A stretch of 58,038 nt of DNA from an uncultured Lachnospiraceae bacterium (GCA_902781895.1 CACZLA010000009.1:1-58038), one strand, 5' to 3'. Counted from the first letter of the stretch, positions 17,601-27,532 are shown. The notes: generated from the sequence alone by a model not told the origin. Numbers and translations: made by a program.

Positions 17601-18620
17601 ATGTTATTTATAAGAGTTGATGCTAACAAACATATAGCGACTGGGCATATGATGAGATGTATGGCTATTGCATCGCAGGCTTGTAAGTCAGGTATTAAAA
17701 CCATTTTTATAACAGCGGATGGGTCTGGAGATGATCTATTGGATAAAGCTGGGTATGAACATATTACACTTAACTCCGCATGGAATGATATGGAGAGTGA
17801 AACGGAAAAGCTACTGGCATTGATAAAAGAAAAGGATATAAAAAAGCTGATCATTGATTCATATCAAGTGACTGAGATATATCTAAAAAGAATAAAAGAT
17901 TATACAGAAGTTATATATATAGATGATTTAAATATGTTCAGATATCCTGTTAATTGTCTTATCTGCTATGCTCCGTATTACAATAAGTTTGGATATAAAG
18001 ATGTATATAAAGATAGCGGGACAAGGCTTCTTCTTGGTACAAAGTATTTGCCTCTTAGGGAAAATTTTCTTATGCTACCAACAAAAAAGATAAAGGAAAA
18101 ACCGGAAGAACTTCTTATTCTTTCAGGTGGAGGAGATCAAAGTGAATTAATTATAAAGATAATAAGAAATGTAGATTTTTCGTATTTCAGTGTGGTAAAT
18201 ATAATTTGTGGTAATTATTGTACAAATATAGATAAGATTAGTACAGAAGTTTGTAATGTCCTTAAGCGAGTAAAAGGGTGTGAGATAAATATTCTTTCAA
18301 ATGTTAGAAATATTGAAAAATATATGATGAGTGCTGACATAGCAATTTCTGCAGGTGGTACAACCCTTTATGAATTATCAGCTTGCGGAACTCCAACTAT
18401 TTCTTATATAGCAGCTGAGAATCAAAGAGATAATGTTTCTTACTTTGATAAAGAATCTGTTATTAAATCAGCTGGAGCTATAAATGATAAAGAGTTTATA
18501 AATAATCTTAATAGTTTATTAGAACAGATTAAAGATTATAACATTAGAGCGTTACAATCATCAGCAATGAAAAAACTGGTTGATGGAAAGGGCTGTCAGA
18601 GAATAATAGAGGAGATATGA
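17601..18620 (+). CDS. pseG: UDP-2,4-diacetamido-2,4,6-trideoxy-L-altropyranose hydrolase
   Basis: Removes UDP from the diacetylated intermediate, giving the substrate of PseI. The 339-residue GT-B-like protein starts FIRVDANKHIATGHMMRC, where H16 corresponds to the catalytic His of PseG. The C-terminal half holds LSGGGDQSE and SAGGTTLYELSACGTPTI, the UDP-binding region. It completes the six-gene pathway, although it is separated from pseBCFIH by the YidC-sulfatase gene. Its stop overlaps the next start by ATGA. Confidence 0.9.
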   Translation: MLFIRVDANKHIATGHMMRCMAIASQACKSGIKTIFITADGSGDDLLDKAGYEHITLNSAWNDMESETEKLLALIKEKDIKKLIIDSYQVTEIYLKRIKDYTEVIYIDDLNMFRYPVNCLICYAPYYNKFGYKDVYKDSGTRLLLGTKYLPLRENFLMLPTKKIKEKPEELLILSGGGDQSELIIKIIRNVDFSYFSVVNIICGNYCTNIDKISTEVCNVLKRVKGCEINILSNVRNIEKYMMSADIAISAGGTTLYELSACGTPTISYIAAENQRDNVSYFDKESVIKSAGAINDKEFINNLNSLLEQIKDYNIRALQSSAMKKLVDGKGCQRIIEEI

Positions 18621-19510
18621 AAGTATTAATTATTGGAAAAAATGGTTTTATTGGACGAAATTTGTATGAATATTATTCTATGTCAGGTAGTGATGTCACT
18701 GCCTTAGCAAGTGCTGAGCTAAATCTGTTGCATGAGGCTGAGGTTAGAAGTTATTTGAAGAAAACGTACTTTGATGTTGTGATAGATGCTGCGATATATA
18801 ATCCGAGAGTTGGTTTAAACAAGGATTCTTCAAAAGAGTTTGAGTACGATGTCAGGATGTTCCATAATCTGGCTAAGTACAACAAATACTATGGAAAACT
18901 CATTTATTTTGGCTCGGGCGCAGAGTACAATAAGTTATATCCGATATGTTCTGTTAAAGAAGCTGATCTGAAGAATGATATTCCTGATAATGCTTATGGA
19001 ATGGCTAAGTATATCATTGGACAGGAGATAGAAGCTGGAATTTATGACTCTGATAATATATACAATCTTAGAGTATTTGGTCTTTACGGTAAATATGAAA
19101 ACTGGAAGTCTACTTTTATCTCTGGAGCCTGTTGTAAAGTTATAAAGGATATGCCTATTACAATTAGAAGAAATGTTATCTTTGATTATTTATACATCGA
19201 TGATTTTTGTAGGATGATTGATAGATTTATTTGTATGGATAAGCATGGTTTTCACACATATAATATTACCTCGGGTAAAAGAATATCAATTCTTCAGATA
19301 GCTGAATCTGTAATGAGAATAAGTGGTAAAAACACAGGAATAATAGTTAAGAATAGCGGATACGCAAATGAGTATACTGCAAACAGTGACAGACTTTTTA
19401 AAGAAATTGGATGGAATGAAACTGAGCCAATGGAGCTTTCAGTAAAGAAACTCTATGATTATTATGTTCAAAACAAGGATATGATAGATAAGGAATTATT
19501 GGATGAATAG
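18617..19510 (+). CDS. NAD(P)-dependent sugar epimerase/reductase
   Basis: Short-chain dehydrogenase of the extended NAD-dependent epimerase/dehydratase family, 297 residues. The nucleotide motif GKNGFIGRN lies at residues 8-16 and the active-site YGMAKY follows an FGSGAEYN segment. The body resembles RmlD/GDP-fucose synthase-like proteins, but the substrate cannot be named. It overlaps pseG by four bases and the next gene by eight bases, so all three are co-translated. It may supply or modify a sugar for the surface glycan. Confidence 0.75.
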   Translation: MKVLIIGKNGFIGRNLYEYYSMSGSDVTALASAELNLLHEAEVRSYLKKTYFDVVIDAAIYNPRVGLNKDSSKEFEYDVRMFHNLAKYNKYYGKLIYFGSGAEYNKLYPICSVKEADLKNDIPDNAYGMAKYIIGQEIEAGIYDSDNIYNLRVFGLYGKYENWKSTFISGACCKVIKDMPITIRRNVIFDYLYIDDFCRMIDRFICMDKHGFHTYNITSGKRISILQIAESVMRISGKNTGIIVKNSGYANEYTANSDRLFKEIGWNETEPMELSVKKLYDYYVQNKDMIDKELLDE

Positions 19511-22500
19511 CATTAGGGATAAGTCTACCAACTTTATAAAGAATAATTACACTTATCTCGTCGTAATACTTGTTATGACGATAATAATGATTATTGTCAT
19601 GTTCATCGACAGAGTTCAGCCTTTTGGTGACAACTTTCCGTTACTCGGAAACGGTTTTATTCAGGATTATACCCAGTTCGTTAATGCTGCAAACCGTGTG
19701 AAGAGCGGGGGATTTTTTGAGTTTCTGGAGTACGGTGTCGGAATGACATTTGATAACTATGGAATGAAGACATATTCTATGACATTCCTGCTTCTGAGAC
19801 CATGGCTTTATATCATCTATTTCTTTGTTCCGGAGTCACTGTTTCTGCCGGTGTTCTTTATGTACTATTACCTGAATTATTTGCTGGCAGGACCTATATT
19901 TATCTATTATCTGACTCACAGAAGAAATGCAAAAGTAATGGACAGGAAGGATCCGAGACTTATAGCCTTCGGTCTTTGTTACGGTCTTTCTGCGTTTACC
20001 ATCAGCTTCTTCATTTATTACTTCAGATACATGATCTACATGCCCATCATTTTCCTGGGAATTGAGAAGCTTGTCTATGATAAAAAATCAAAGCTTTACA
20101 TATTCACACTTGCTTACTTTATGGCGACGGAGGCGTACTATGCCTTTATCCTGTGTATATTTGCGGCAATGTATTTCCTGATCCAGGAGCATAAGGATAT
20201 AAAGACATTTTTTATGAACGGCGTCAGGTTTGCCGTGTCATCTATGTGTGCGGCAGGTCTTTCCGCTGCATTTCTGATACCTTACTTTATCAGAACCAGA
20301 TACTCGCCATATGGTGAATTCGACGGTGAGGCTCCAAGCCTTATGAAATGGTTCGGTTCCATACTGAGCCCCCTCTCTGAATACAGAGTGGCAAAGGACG
20401 GAATGACAACCTCAAGTATAGAATACAGGTCGAACATTTACTGCGGCCTTCTTATACTGCTTCTTGTTCCCGTATTTATGAGACTGAAGGATATCAAGCT
20501 CAGCCGCAGGATCAAGACCCTTATTTTCCTTGCAGTCATATATATAGGCTTTGATAATCAGCTGTTTAATTATATATTCCATGGCTTCCATTATCAGTGG
20601 CAGGTTCCTAACCGTTTTTCGTCCTTCTTCATTTTTATCATCCTTATAATGGCATATGATGTTGTGCTCAGGTTTGAAGAAGTGGGAAAGAAGAGCATGC
20701 TGGTGGGTGTACTGGTTTCGGCAGCTGTGCTGCTTACTTCGTATGTTTTGGGAATAGACAATCCCGAGCTTTCCGACAGTGCAGTGAAATACTATATCTG
20801 CAGCTTTATCTTCCTTGGAATATATCTCATCATCTTTGCAGGCCTTTACCTGAAGATAGATAAAAAGAAATGTATAAGTATACTTATGACCGTTGTAAGT
20901 ATCGAGGTGGTTTTCAGCTCGGTCTTTACTCTGAAATCATCCATGTCCTTCGACGGCAGTAAGGATGAATTTGCTTATATAGATAATATGAAGCTTCTGG
21001 CTGAAAGAAATCCGGACATGCTGATTCCTTACTGCATTACCGAACGTCCGGGGGAAACCTTTGACCAGAATATTTCCTATACAACGGGAACACATTCCTT
21101 GTCATTCTATACCTCCAGCAGCTTCAGTCAGCATTTTGATCTTTATTACAGATGGGGTGTACTTTTCTCGAAGAATATCACCTATTACACTACCGGTTCG
21201 CCCCTGGCGGATATGATGCTTCACGTGAGGTATCACACCATAAACAATGAAAAATATGAGACTGTGTCACCATATGTCCCAATAGATATGGAGGGAAATG
21301 TAATCTTATATCAGAATCCATATTACCTTCCTCTGGGAATAGTTATAGACAGTCATGTGCTGGATGAATGGAACAAAAAGTCGGAGTCTTATTCCAATTA
21401 TTCATCTGTTTTTGAACTTGATAATGAATTTGCTCATGCCTTTGGAGTAGATGACATTTATGCCGAACTTACTGCAGAAAGGATCAACTCCGAAGAAGAA
21501 CTTCAGGCAGGTACCGGTAACAGCCTCTACTATATGGTGGAAGAGGATGCAGAGGGAAATGCACTCTATACCTTCTATGTTGATACTGATATATCGGGAG
21601 CACTCTATATGCAGATAGCTCAGGCATCTGAATATATAGGTACTGCAGTAGAAGGAGAAACCGGTGTATTCTACTTCTATGTTCCGAGAACTATCAATAT
21701 TGAGTCTCAGGATGATATAAAGCTTGCGGTCTTCAGAGAGGACAGCTTTGGACAGCTTTACAATATTCTGGCATCAAATACGGCTTATAATCAGTCCTTT
21801 GATTCGGATAGTATCAGCATGGACGTTCAGATGCCGGATAACAGCATGCTTTATCTTGCCATGCCTTATCTGCCCGGATTTACGGCATATGTGGATGGAC
21901 AGGAAGCGAAGATAACAAGCTATATGGATGGTGCCGCATTATATCTTAATGCAGGAGCTCATCATATAGAATTAAAATATACTCCCGAAGGTGTAGTGAC
22001 GGGCTGGCAGATAAGTATCATAACTGCGATGCTTATGCTGGTAGCTTATATGCTTATGATTAAAAAGGGAGTTGTTCAGATAGAGAAAAAGCCGGATGTA
22101 AAGAATGTTCTCATATTTACCGTTCTTACCCTGGCGCTTCTTCCTATGCCTATAGTATTTGACGGATCAGGGAACTATGCATTTGGTAATGGCTGGCTGC
22201 TGATCCTTATAGCCCTTATTATGGGAATAAGAAGGAGAAGGGAGATATTTGGCAGAATTCAGAAGGGCAGAGTGCAGGTGGCTGCAGTACTGCTGACGGT
22301 ACTGTTCCTTATCATGCTTCCGTTTACGGATCTGATCAGAGGAACGGCTCTTATGACTGACAGTCTGCTTTCTTCAGTATGGAAGTGGGTGCTCTTTGTT
22401 CCTTCTCTTATCTTCAGTGTATGGTATATAATAAATGCCGTTCTTTCCTGCAGATTTGATAAGGTGAAGGAGTATAGTCCGAAGCTGCTGAAGAACAGAA

Positions 22501-23957
22501 AAGTATGTCTTATAATAATTGCCGTTTTATCATGCATTTTCCTGTTTGCCGCAATGCCGGGTATCTGGATTCAGGATGATGTGGCGAGAGTCATGCTTCA
22601 GGTCAGATCAAATGCACCAAGCAACTGGGATACATTTGGTTATTACTTATATGTATATATCACTACTATAGGAGGACGGTTCCAGTTTGGAGCAAATATA
22701 GTCCAGACTATAATATTTATTCTGATAAACAGCTATGTGCTGAGGGCTTTGGAAAAGCATTCGGTAAAAGCCATGTCGGTATATACCATTCTCATGTCTG
22801 TTGCGGTAACGCCGATGCTTTATCTCAGTGTTATGTACAAGGATACTGTATTTGCCATGGGAGTTCTTGCGCTGACAGCAGGAGTCTTCAGTGTGATCAG
22901 AACAGGTAAGGTAGGTAAAGGGGATATTGCAGTCCTCGGTTTTGCTTCTCTGTTTGTTACAGTTTGCAGACATGGTGGTTATATTGCATCCATATCAGGA
23001 CTCGTAATTCTCGGAATATATCTGCTTAAGAAGAATAAAGCTGAGATAAAGAGATTTATCATAGCTCCATTAATGCATATCATGAGCTATGTATTGGTTT
23101 ACATAATTCTATTCAATGCCATGGATGTGGAACCAGTTCCTGCATATGTTAAGTATGGAACACCGCTTTCCATCATCAGCAGTGCTGCTTACGAAGGAGT
23201 GGAGTTTGATCCTAAGGACGAGGCAAGACTTGAAGAGGTAATGCCGGTCAGTGACTGGGGACTCTGCTACGATAAGTACTGGGCAGATGGAATCTCAAGA
23301 CCATGGGGTTTCCTTGGTTCTGATAATCTGTTCAAGATGAATGATCTGATGGAAGAGGATGGATACGGATCATTTATTATCAAACTGAATGCTAAACTTG
23401 TCTTTAAGCATCCTGTCATATTCTTCAGGGCATTCCTTGGCATGGCAAATGATATCTGGGAGGTTTCAAGACCTGCGGATATGGTTGAGTATTATATGCC
23501 GGTTTCAGAGCTGGCAGGTCTACCTGAAGACAGTGAGATAGATTACAGTGGTCTGTATAACGTAACAAAGCCCGTTACGGAGTTTTATAATGATAATACT
23601 TGGCTGCATACGGCTTTCCTTAGAGGCGGTCTCAGTCTTTTCGTATGTATACTACTTATGACAGCACTGTTTATTAATAAGAAAAAGAAGTATATCCTTC
23701 CGATGATACCGGTGCTTCTTTATTCGGCAACACTTATGCTGGCCATACCTGCTCCGGATGCCAGATATATACTTCCTATTATGGAAGCAGTTATATTTAT
23801 GGTGGCATATTTTACAGGTTTTAAATATAGGACGGTAGAGGAGAGTATGAGTGAGAAAGACAGCGTGGAAGCAGATGTTGAGAAAGACGGTGTGGAAGCA
23901 AAAGAAGAGACAGATAGTCAGGATATGACTGATGGAGAAATGAACATTCAGGAGTAA
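19503..23957 (+). CDS. YfhO-type unit fused to a second polytopic domain (DUF6020-like)
   Basis: A 1484-residue membrane protein. Residues 1-850 form a YfhO-like unit: PFGDNFPLLGNGFIQDY loop, YHWQVPNRF-like HGFHYQWQVPNRFS, a soluble part and closing motif AHHIELKYTPEGVVTG. The loop acid position that reads GD in other copies is GN here (N50). Residues 880-1440 form another multi-helix region: PGIWIQDDVARVMLQ, YKDTVFAMGVL and PDARYILPIMEA, resembling DUF6020-type putative GT-C proteins. The tail after 1445 is acidic and probably cytoplasmic. The start overlaps the epimerase gene. GC is clearly higher than in the double-YfhO gene. Role inferred: extracytoplasmic glycan assembly. Confidence 0.72.
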   Translation: MNSIRDKSTNFIKNNYTYLVVILVMTIIMIIVMFIDRVQPFGDNFPLLGNGFIQDYTQFVNAANRVKSGGFFEFLEYGVGMTFDNYGMKTYSMTFLLLRPWLYIIYFFVPESLFLPVFFMYYYLNYLLAGPIFIYYLTHRRNAKVMDRKDPRLIAFGLCYGLSAFTISFFIYYFRYMIYMPIIFLGIEKLVYDKKSKLYIFTLAYFMATEAYYAFILCIFAAMYFLIQEHKDIKTFFMNGVRFAVSSMCAAGLSAAFLIPYFIRTRYSPYGEFDGEAPSLMKWFGSILSPLSEYRVAKDGMTTSSIEYRSNIYCGLLILLLVPVFMRLKDIKLSRRIKTLIFLAVIYIGFDNQLFNYIFHGFHYQWQVPNRFSSFFIFIILIMAYDVVLRFEEVGKKSMLVGVLVSAAVLLTSYVLGIDNPELSDSAVKYYICSFIFLGIYLIIFAGLYLKIDKKKCISILMTVVSIEVVFSSVFTLKSSMSFDGSKDEFAYIDNMKLLAERNPDMLIPYCITERPGETFDQNISYTTGTHSLSFYTSSSFSQHFDLYYRWGVLFSKNITYYTTGSPLADMMLHVRYHTINNEKYETVSPYVPIDMEGNVILYQNPYYLPLGIVIDSHVLDEWNKKSESYSNYSSVFELDNEFAHAFGVDDIYAELTAERINSEEELQAGTGNSLYYMVEEDAEGNALYTFYVDTDISGALYMQIAQASEYIGTAVEGETGVFYFYVPRTINIESQDDIKLAVFREDSFGQLYNILASNTAYNQSFDSDSISMDVQMPDNSMLYLAMPYLPGFTAYVDGQEAKITSYMDGAALYLNAGAHHIELKYTPEGVVTGWQISIITAMLMLVAYMLMIKKGVVQIEKKPDVKNVLIFTVLTLALLPMPIVFDGSGNYAFGNGWLLILIALIMGIRRRREIFGRIQKGRVQVAAVLLTVLFLIMLPFTDLIRGTALMTDSLLSSVWKWVLFVPSLIFSVWYIINAVLSCRFDKVKEYSPKLLKNRKVCLIIIAVLSCIFLFAAMPGIWIQDDVARVMLQVRSNAPSNWDTFGYYLYVYITTIGGRFQFGANIVQTIIFILINSYVLRALEKHSVKAMSVYTILMSVAVTPMLYLSVMYKDTVFAMGVLALTAGVFSVIRTGKVGKGDIAVLGFASLFVTVCRHGGYIASISGLVILGIYLLKKNKAEIKRFIIAPLMHIMSYVLVYIILFNAMDVEPVPAYVKYGTPLSIISSAAYEGVEFDPKDEARLEEVMPVSDWGLCYDKYWADGISRPWGFLGSDNLFKMNDLMEEDGYGSFIIKLNAKLVFKHPVIFFRAFLGMANDIWEVSRPADMVEYYMPVSELAGLPEDSEIDYSGLYNVTKPVTEFYNDNTWLHTAFLRGGLSLFVCILLMTALFINKKKKYILPMIPVLLYSATLMLAIPAPDARYILPIMEAVIFMVAYFTGFKYRTVEESMSEKDSVEADVEKDGVEAKEETDSQDMTDGEMNIQE

Positions 23958-23961
23958 AGCA

Positions 23962-26538
23962 TTGAATCTAGCAAAAAAGCATTTAAGTATAGTTACATTT
24001 TTGATAATTACATTATTTCTGCTTATTACATTTATCATCTTAGGAATAAAACCATTTGGTGATAAATATATCCTTTTAGGTGACAGCTATGACCAGTATA
24101 TACCGATTTTAGGTCTTTTCAAAGACAAGACAGCAGGGATAGGAAGTATGAGCTCTGTCCATGATCTTTTTTACACATGGAAGATAGGACTGGGGGCAAA
24201 TTATCTCCTTCTGTTTTTCTATTATCTGGCCAGTCCATTTAATATTCTGCTTTTATTTGTTTCAAAGAGCGGACTTATCAGTGCATTTACATTTATTGTT
24301 ATTCTCAAGGTTGCACTGGCCGGGGCATCCTTTTCATATTATCTGAGAAAGAAGATGGCTACCGATATCAGATATCTGCTGATAACAGCCATTTCAGTCT
24401 GCTATGCTCTCAGTGGATTTATCTGCGGATACTTCTGGAATATCATGTGGCTTGATTCCCTCATCATGTTCCCTATCGTAATGCTGGGGATGGACAGACT
24501 TCTCGAAGGAAAGAACCCGGTTCTTTATATTATTTCTTTATGTATAACCATATATCTGAATTTCTATATGGCATTCATGATATGTATATTCCTGGGAATC
24601 TATTTCCTGTTTTGGAAATATGATTCAGTTAGATCATTTCTTAAAACAGGTGTCAGATTTGCTCTGGCCTCACTTCTTGCGGCGGGTATGACAGCAGTTT
24701 CTTTATGCGTGATCTATTTCGGAATAGGAGAGACATCCGGAGCTTCTTATGAGACCCCGGGATTCGGTTTTTTCGGAAATATACTGCATATTTTTAAGCG
24801 TGCATTCTTTCTCTCGAAGCCTGTGGTTACCGAGAGATATAACGGTGTGGCAAATATCTACTGCGGATGTGCGTTTGTACTTCTTGTACCGGTGTATTTC
24901 TTATTCAGCAAAAAAGATTTAAATGAAAAGCTGAGGAAGGCAGGAATGTTTCTTATCCTGGTGATAAGCATGAACGAGAGTGTTCTTAATTATATATGGC
25001 ACGGCTTCCATGAGCAGTTTCTTATTCCCAACAGATTCTCATTTATTTATATTTTCCTGATACTCTGCATAGGATATGAGGCATTGTCGGGAGTTGAACA
25101 GTTGTCTGCTGAACAACAAAAAAAGAGAATGTGTCTGATAGCTGCTGCTTTTATAGCAGTTATATCCCCTGTAGTGTGCTATGCATTTGTCGAGTTTGAC
25201 TGTATAGCGGGAGTGGAAATCGTTATTGTTACAAATATGCTGCTGATCATGATTTATGCAGTACTGCTGGGACTTGCTTACTTCGGTTCGGTAAAGAAAA
25301 CGAAAGTTATAGCGGCATTTTCCGTATTGATGCTTCTGGAACTTTTTACTAATGCTTTTCTTTCATTTGAATCTCAGAACTTAAAAAGAGATGAGCGTGC
25401 AATGGAAGCTATGATTGATTATTATGAGAATTCAGATAGTGAAGAGGACCTGCCATTTTACAGGGAAGATGTTTTAGATCCTGAAATTACTAATGAGAAT
25501 ACTCTGATTGGGATGAACGGAGCCAGTACATTTTGTTCGACAATTAGTGGAAACAGTCTTTATACTATGATTGATTTGGGATATAAGTATATGAGTAACC
25601 AATATATTTTCAAGGGCTTTATTCCACTGACAAATGCTCTTATTTCCCTAAAGAATTATTACTATTTTGATGGAGAGAACGTTAGTAAGATTGAGAATGA
25701 AGCCTTTCTTCCTCTGGGATATGTTGCAGATAAAAGGCTGCTGGATTATTCATACAGTGAAGAGATAAATCCACTTTATACATTGAACAGTATACTAAAG
25801 CTTTCCACTGATACCGAAGAGGATGTAATAACCGATATCAATGATGAGGTTGGCTGCTTCTTTGACGGATGTACCATAAAAAAAGATGCGGAGGGAAATA
25901 ATTCGATCTTTATCGAAGAGGTTACACAGGAGATGGCTGTGGTAGATCTTTGTTTCTCTGCAACACAGGAGGGCGTATATTACATCTATATAGCCGCAAC
26001 AGGTGGAAACGGAGTCCGGGTTTCCATAGATGGTGAAGAATATGCATATGGCGATATAATAAACGGATGGCTTGAACTACCGAGATTAGAATCGGGAGAA
26101 AATGTAGAAGCAATATTCTTTACGGAAGAGCCTGAAGTATCACTGTTATGGTATTTTGGAAGATATAATGATGAGGTTGCAGAAAATGCCCTGAACGTTT
26201 TATCAGAAGAACATCTTGAGATTTCTTCATTTTCCGAAGGAGAGATAAAAGGAACTCTGGATATGAGGGATGAGGGTGTGATGGTGCTGTCTATACCATT
26301 TGATGATGGCTGGTCAGTGTATGATGGTGATAAGAAGGTTTCTGCCGTTAAGGTTATGCGAGGCTTTACGGGAGTACCTCTCGGGGCTGGGCACCACGAT
26401 ATACGGATAGTTTATACTCCGAAAGGAATTATCATCGGTGGATTAGTAATGATACTCTCCTGGATAATATTCATAGTATATCTAGTTATCCGTCGTAGAT
26501 TTAAAGAGAAGAATCGGAGAATAAAAGAATTATCATGA
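23962..26538 (+). CDS. YfhO family membrane protein
   Basis: A single-unit YfhO protein of 858 residues, the usual family length. The first extracytoplasmic loop has the GDSYDQYIP motif with D41, the proposed catalytic acid of GT-C enzymes. The central HGFHEQFLIPNRFSF block and the C-terminal MVLSIPFDDGWSVYDGDKKV and HHDIRIVYTPKG match the other copies. About 12-14 helices are seen, then a basic tail. Translation starts at TTG 23962 after GGAG with eight bases; four bases separate it from the previous stop. Likely role is sugar transfer from a lipid carrier to a surface polymer, as for Bacillus and Listeria YfhO. Confidence 0.85.
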   Translation: MNLAKKHLSIVTFLIITLFLLITFIILGIKPFGDKYILLGDSYDQYIPILGLFKDKTAGIGSMSSVHDLFYTWKIGLGANYLLLFFYYLASPFNILLLFVSKSGLISAFTFIVILKVALAGASFSYYLRKKMATDIRYLLITAISVCYALSGFICGYFWNIMWLDSLIMFPIVMLGMDRLLEGKNPVLYIISLCITIYLNFYMAFMICIFLGIYFLFWKYDSVRSFLKTGVRFALASLLAAGMTAVSLCVIYFGIGETSGASYETPGFGFFGNILHIFKRAFFLSKPVVTERYNGVANIYCGCAFVLLVPVYFLFSKKDLNEKLRKAGMFLILVISMNESVLNYIWHGFHEQFLIPNRFSFIYIFLILCIGYEALSGVEQLSAEQQKKRMCLIAAAFIAVISPVVCYAFVEFDCIAGVEIVIVTNMLLIMIYAVLLGLAYFGSVKKTKVIAAFSVLMLLELFTNAFLSFESQNLKRDERAMEAMIDYYENSDSEEDLPFYREDVLDPEITNENTLIGMNGASTFCSTISGNSLYTMIDLGYKYMSNQYIFKGFIPLTNALISLKNYYYFDGENVSKIENEAFLPLGYVADKRLLDYSYSEEINPLYTLNSILKLSTDTEEDVITDINDEVGCFFDGCTIKKDAEGNNSIFIEEVTQEMAVVDLCFSATQEGVYYIYIAATGGNGVRVSIDGEEYAYGDIINGWLELPRLESGENVEAIFFTEEPEVSLLWYFGRYNDEVAENALNVLSEEHLEISSFSEGEIKGTLDMRDEGVMVLSIPFDDGWSVYDGDKKVSAVKVMRGFTGVPLGAGHHDIRIVYTPKGIIIGGLVMILSWIIFIVYLVIRRRFKEKNRRIKELS

Positions 26539-27113
26539 ATGAGAATGATTACTATACATCCCTGGATGACAATGATAGTCTGAAAAGACCATATGGACAG
26601 TCGGCGGGGGCATATCCTGACAATACATATTCCGGCGATATTTTTTCCGGTGATACGTATTTCAGTGATGCAGATTCAAAAAAGTATTACGAGGTGCAGA
26701 AAATACCGGTAAGATCAGAGGTTCTGAGGCGACCTGAACTGAGGGACGTGAGGCGGCTTATCAGAGTCTTTGGTGTTTTGGTATTTGGTATGAGTATTTT
26801 TGATTATTACCTTATTTCCAAGGCGAAGGATATAGTATATGAATATCCGGAGTTTGTACCGAAGTACAATCTGATGCTGTGCCTGCTTATTTCGGTTGTT
26901 ATTCTTGAGGTACTGTTTCAGATATGGGCGCATGAGCTTATTGCAATATGCGGAGTAGTAGCTGCAGGAGTTATGATGTATGTCAGTCTGAGGTATTTTG
27001 TAAACGTTATAGGAAGTGTCGGAATAGTATCCATGGTAACCATGGCACTGCACTATAATAATGCACTGGAAGTGACCAGGAAGTATAAAAAGATTGTTGC
27101 ACAGCTATCATAG
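26535..27113 (+). CDS. Small membrane protein of unknown function
   Basis: A 192-residue protein not recognised. Residues 1-75 are hydrophilic, rich in Asp, Ser and Tyr, with a short internal repeat (YSGDIFSGDTYFSD). Residues 78-180 contain about four hydrophobic helices. The gene overlaps the YfhO gene by ATGA, so it is translated as part of the same unit. It may be an accessory subunit of the glycosylation machinery; that is only context. A promoter candidate for the next operon overlaps its 3' end. Confidence 0.6.
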   Translation: MNENDYYTSLDDNDSLKRPYGQSAGAYPDNTYSGDIFSGDTYFSDADSKKYYEVQKIPVRSEVLRRPELRDVRRLIRVFGVLVFGMSIFDYYLISKAKDIVYEYPEFVPKYNLMLCLLISVVILEVLFQIWAHELIAICGVVAAGVMMYVSLRYFVNVIGSVGIVSMVTMALHYNNALEVTRKYKKIVAQLS

Positions 27114-27126
27114 AATTTGGTACAAT
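27097..27126 (+). promoter_or_regulatory. Sigma-A-type promoter candidate for the housekeeping operon
   Basis: TTGCAC at 27097-27102 and TACAAT at 27121-27126 are separated by 18 bases. A TGG directly before the -10 makes an extended -10 element. The -35 box lies inside the end of the preceding gene. It would drive the TM2-asp23-nusB operon. Confidence 0.45.
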
Positions 27127-27200
27127 AAAGAGTGGTGTATGTCGGGTATTCTGATAGATATCTGATATAAGAATAAAGTACATCAGAGAGTGAATTGATC

Positions 27201-27512
27201 ATGAAAAAGAACAGAACACTGGCAGGAATACTTGCCATCTTTTTGGGGACAATAGGTATACATCATTTCTATATGGGAAATGTAAAAAAAGGCCTTGTTT
27301 ATCTGGTGCTTTTCTGGACCGGAATTCCTACGATACTTGGCTTTTTAGACGGAGCTGCATATCTGGTTGAGGAGGGCGAAGAGCCGGACAGAAAGCCTGC
27401 GAAGAAGTCCCCTGTAAAATCGGAGAAAAAGCCTGCCGCTAAGTCTGCAAAAAATATGAAAGACAGAATAAAAGCAAAAGCTGAGGAAGATAAAAACGAA
27501 GAGAAAAAATAA
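27201..27512 (+). CDS. TM2 domain protein with Lys/Ala-rich tail
   Basis: Small membrane protein of 103 residues. Residues 4-58 match the TM2 domain: LAGILAIFLGTIGIHHFYMG, then KKGLVYLVLFWTGIPTILGFLDGAAYL, which form two helices with a short turn. Residues 60-103 are a charged Lys/Glu/Ala tail (KKSPVKSEKKPAAK). The ATG at 27201 is preferred over the in-frame TTG at 27195. Function of bacterial TM2 proteins is not known. It is followed by asp23 after 20 bases. Confidence 0.75.
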   Translation: MKKNRTLAGILAIFLGTIGIHHFYMGNVKKGLVYLVLFWTGIPTILGFLDGAAYLVEEGEEPDRKPAKKSPVKSEKKPAAKSAKNMKDRIKAKAEEDKNEEKK

Positions 27513-27532
27513 GAAAGTCGAGGAATGATTAA

